Position numbers and translations under genes: made by a program
NCBI GenBank assembly: GCA_025057595.1
Contig: JANXBK010000002.1
Location: forward strand, 67,693 to 131,692
From: Thermodesulfovibrio sp.
GTDB taxonomy: Bacteria > Nitrospirota > Thermodesulfovibrionia > Thermodesulfovibrionales > Thermodesulfovibrionaceae
Length of the DNA: 64,000 nt
Direction of reading: 5' to 3'
The notes under the pieces: generated by a model
Told to the model about the DNA's origin: nothing
What the model saw: only the letters and a program-made list of their open reading frames with translations
The model's database searches: none
Part shown: piece by piece, positions 63,548 to 64,000 of the stretch
Numbering within the stretch: position 1 is the stretch's first letter
Layout of the letters: the number at the start of each line of letters is the position of its first letter

Positions 63548-64000
63548 CAATTTTTAAAATGACTTGCTATTTCAACAGCCTGTTTAGCGTCAGAAGCCCA
63601 GAAATCAGCTCTATTTTTTTGTAAATTTCTGGAATTATATTAAAAGCAATGCCTCCCACAATTATTTTTGGTCGTACCTTTTCAACTTTCCTTACAGATT
63701 TTATCAAACTTTCTGCTCTTTCAAGATTAAAGGGCATTGTAACTGAAATAGCTAATATTTTGGGTTTTACTTTTATTAAGAGTTTAATCAGTTCCTGTTC
63801 TGGCACATTCGCACCAAGATAATAGACATCCCATCCATCTATTTCAAGGCAATCAGCTACAATTCGTCCACCTAATTCATGAAACTCATTTGGTGATGAG
63901 GTCACTATTACTTTTGATTTAGCTTTTTTCTTTATCCTTGGAAAGTGTGCATATAAGTTTGCCATTACCCGTCCTACAATAGCTGTGGCAAGATGTTCCT
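63547..64000 (-). pseudogene. Frameshifted cobalamin-binding (CarH/MerR-sensor-like) protein, 5' part outside the window
   Basis: The readable part starts at the window edge with EHLATAIVGRVMANLYA, the four-helix segment of B12-binding_2 domains, and continues with SPNEFHELGGRIVADCLE and GWDVYYLGANVPEQEL, a B12-binding Rossmann domain with the histidine of an E-x-H-x-x-G motif. At a run of seven A (63614-63620, minus strand) the frame ends early, at 63567, with an unrelated tail. One added A restores ADFWASDAKQAVEIASHFKN, the expected family ending, with a stop at 63547 touching the diguanylate cyclase start. Either the assembly lacks one A or the gene is mutated. The N-terminal domain cannot be seen. 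Confidence 0.8.

Noticed and set aside
1..64000. tRNA genes, CRISPR arrays, transposons, prophage
   Set aside because: I saw no tRNA-like cloverleaf with a T-loop signature, no regular repeats with spacers, and no transposase, integrase or phage proteins.

Overview
The window is AT-rich (roughly one third G+C by eye) and almost fully packed with chromosomal housekeeping and motility genes. No gene-free stretch reaches 300 bases. I saw no tRNA, rRNA, CRISPR array, insertion sequence or prophage. A Gram-negative envelope is implied by lpxK, an MlaD-type protein, HtrA, SecDF/YajC and TatA. ClpC, sigma-54 flagellar regulators, RNase G and families such as DUF116, DUF4416 and DUF512 point to a deep-branching anaerobe-like lineage. 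A Thermodesulfovibrio-like Nitrospirota fits best, but that is an inference from gene content and composition.

Layout. 1-6.04 kb (+): end of a DUF2344 protein, RNase G, an Fe-S oxidoreductase subunit, a cysteine-cluster protein, a small transaldolase and an HtrA protease. 6.0-11.1 kb: a second cysteine-cluster protein, a dual-CxxC mini-protein, a Ca2+-type P-ATPase and a YeiH-type exporter. 11.4-15.5 kb (-): late flagellar genes (FliT-like, fliS, fliD, flaG, flagellin), the flagellin behind a good sigma-28 promoter and a structured leader. 15.5-18.2 kb (-): lpxK, cobC-like, cobO, marC. 18.2-19.9 kb (+): polX. 19.9-30.2 kb (-): a long run from nnr through trmH, rplI, dnaB, amrB, mobA, tatA, alr, an aminotransferase, era, a bifunctional nuclease and recO to a 53-residue cysteine protein. 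30.2-38.2 kb (+): flavodoxin, mlaD, def, fmt, DUF116, rsmB, PASTA, TPR, a CDP-alcohol transferase and DUF512. 38.2-46.7 kb (+): clpC, a thioredoxin-like protein, DUF4416, then a receiver-less sigma-54 activator, a TPR protein and an FlrB/FlrC-like two-component pair. 46.7-55.9 kb (+): flgB flgC fliE-fliJ, a MotE-like gene, fliK flgD flgE. 55.9-62.5 kb (-): yajC secD secF recJ panB tyrS. 62.6-64 kb (-): a diguanylate cyclase preceded by a frameshifted cobalamin-binding protein cut by the window edge.

How the genes work together. The two flagellar blocks and the regulators fit a standard cascade. Sigma-54 activators switch on basal-body and hook genes, and sigma-28 then drives flagellin. The flagellin leader also carries GGA motifs suggesting CsrA control of translation. 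The strongest unusual items are the frameshifted B12 sensor coupled to a diguanylate cyclase, the flagellin leader, several genes that look leaderless, and two tiny cysteine-rich proteins. I found no large novel multi-gene system.
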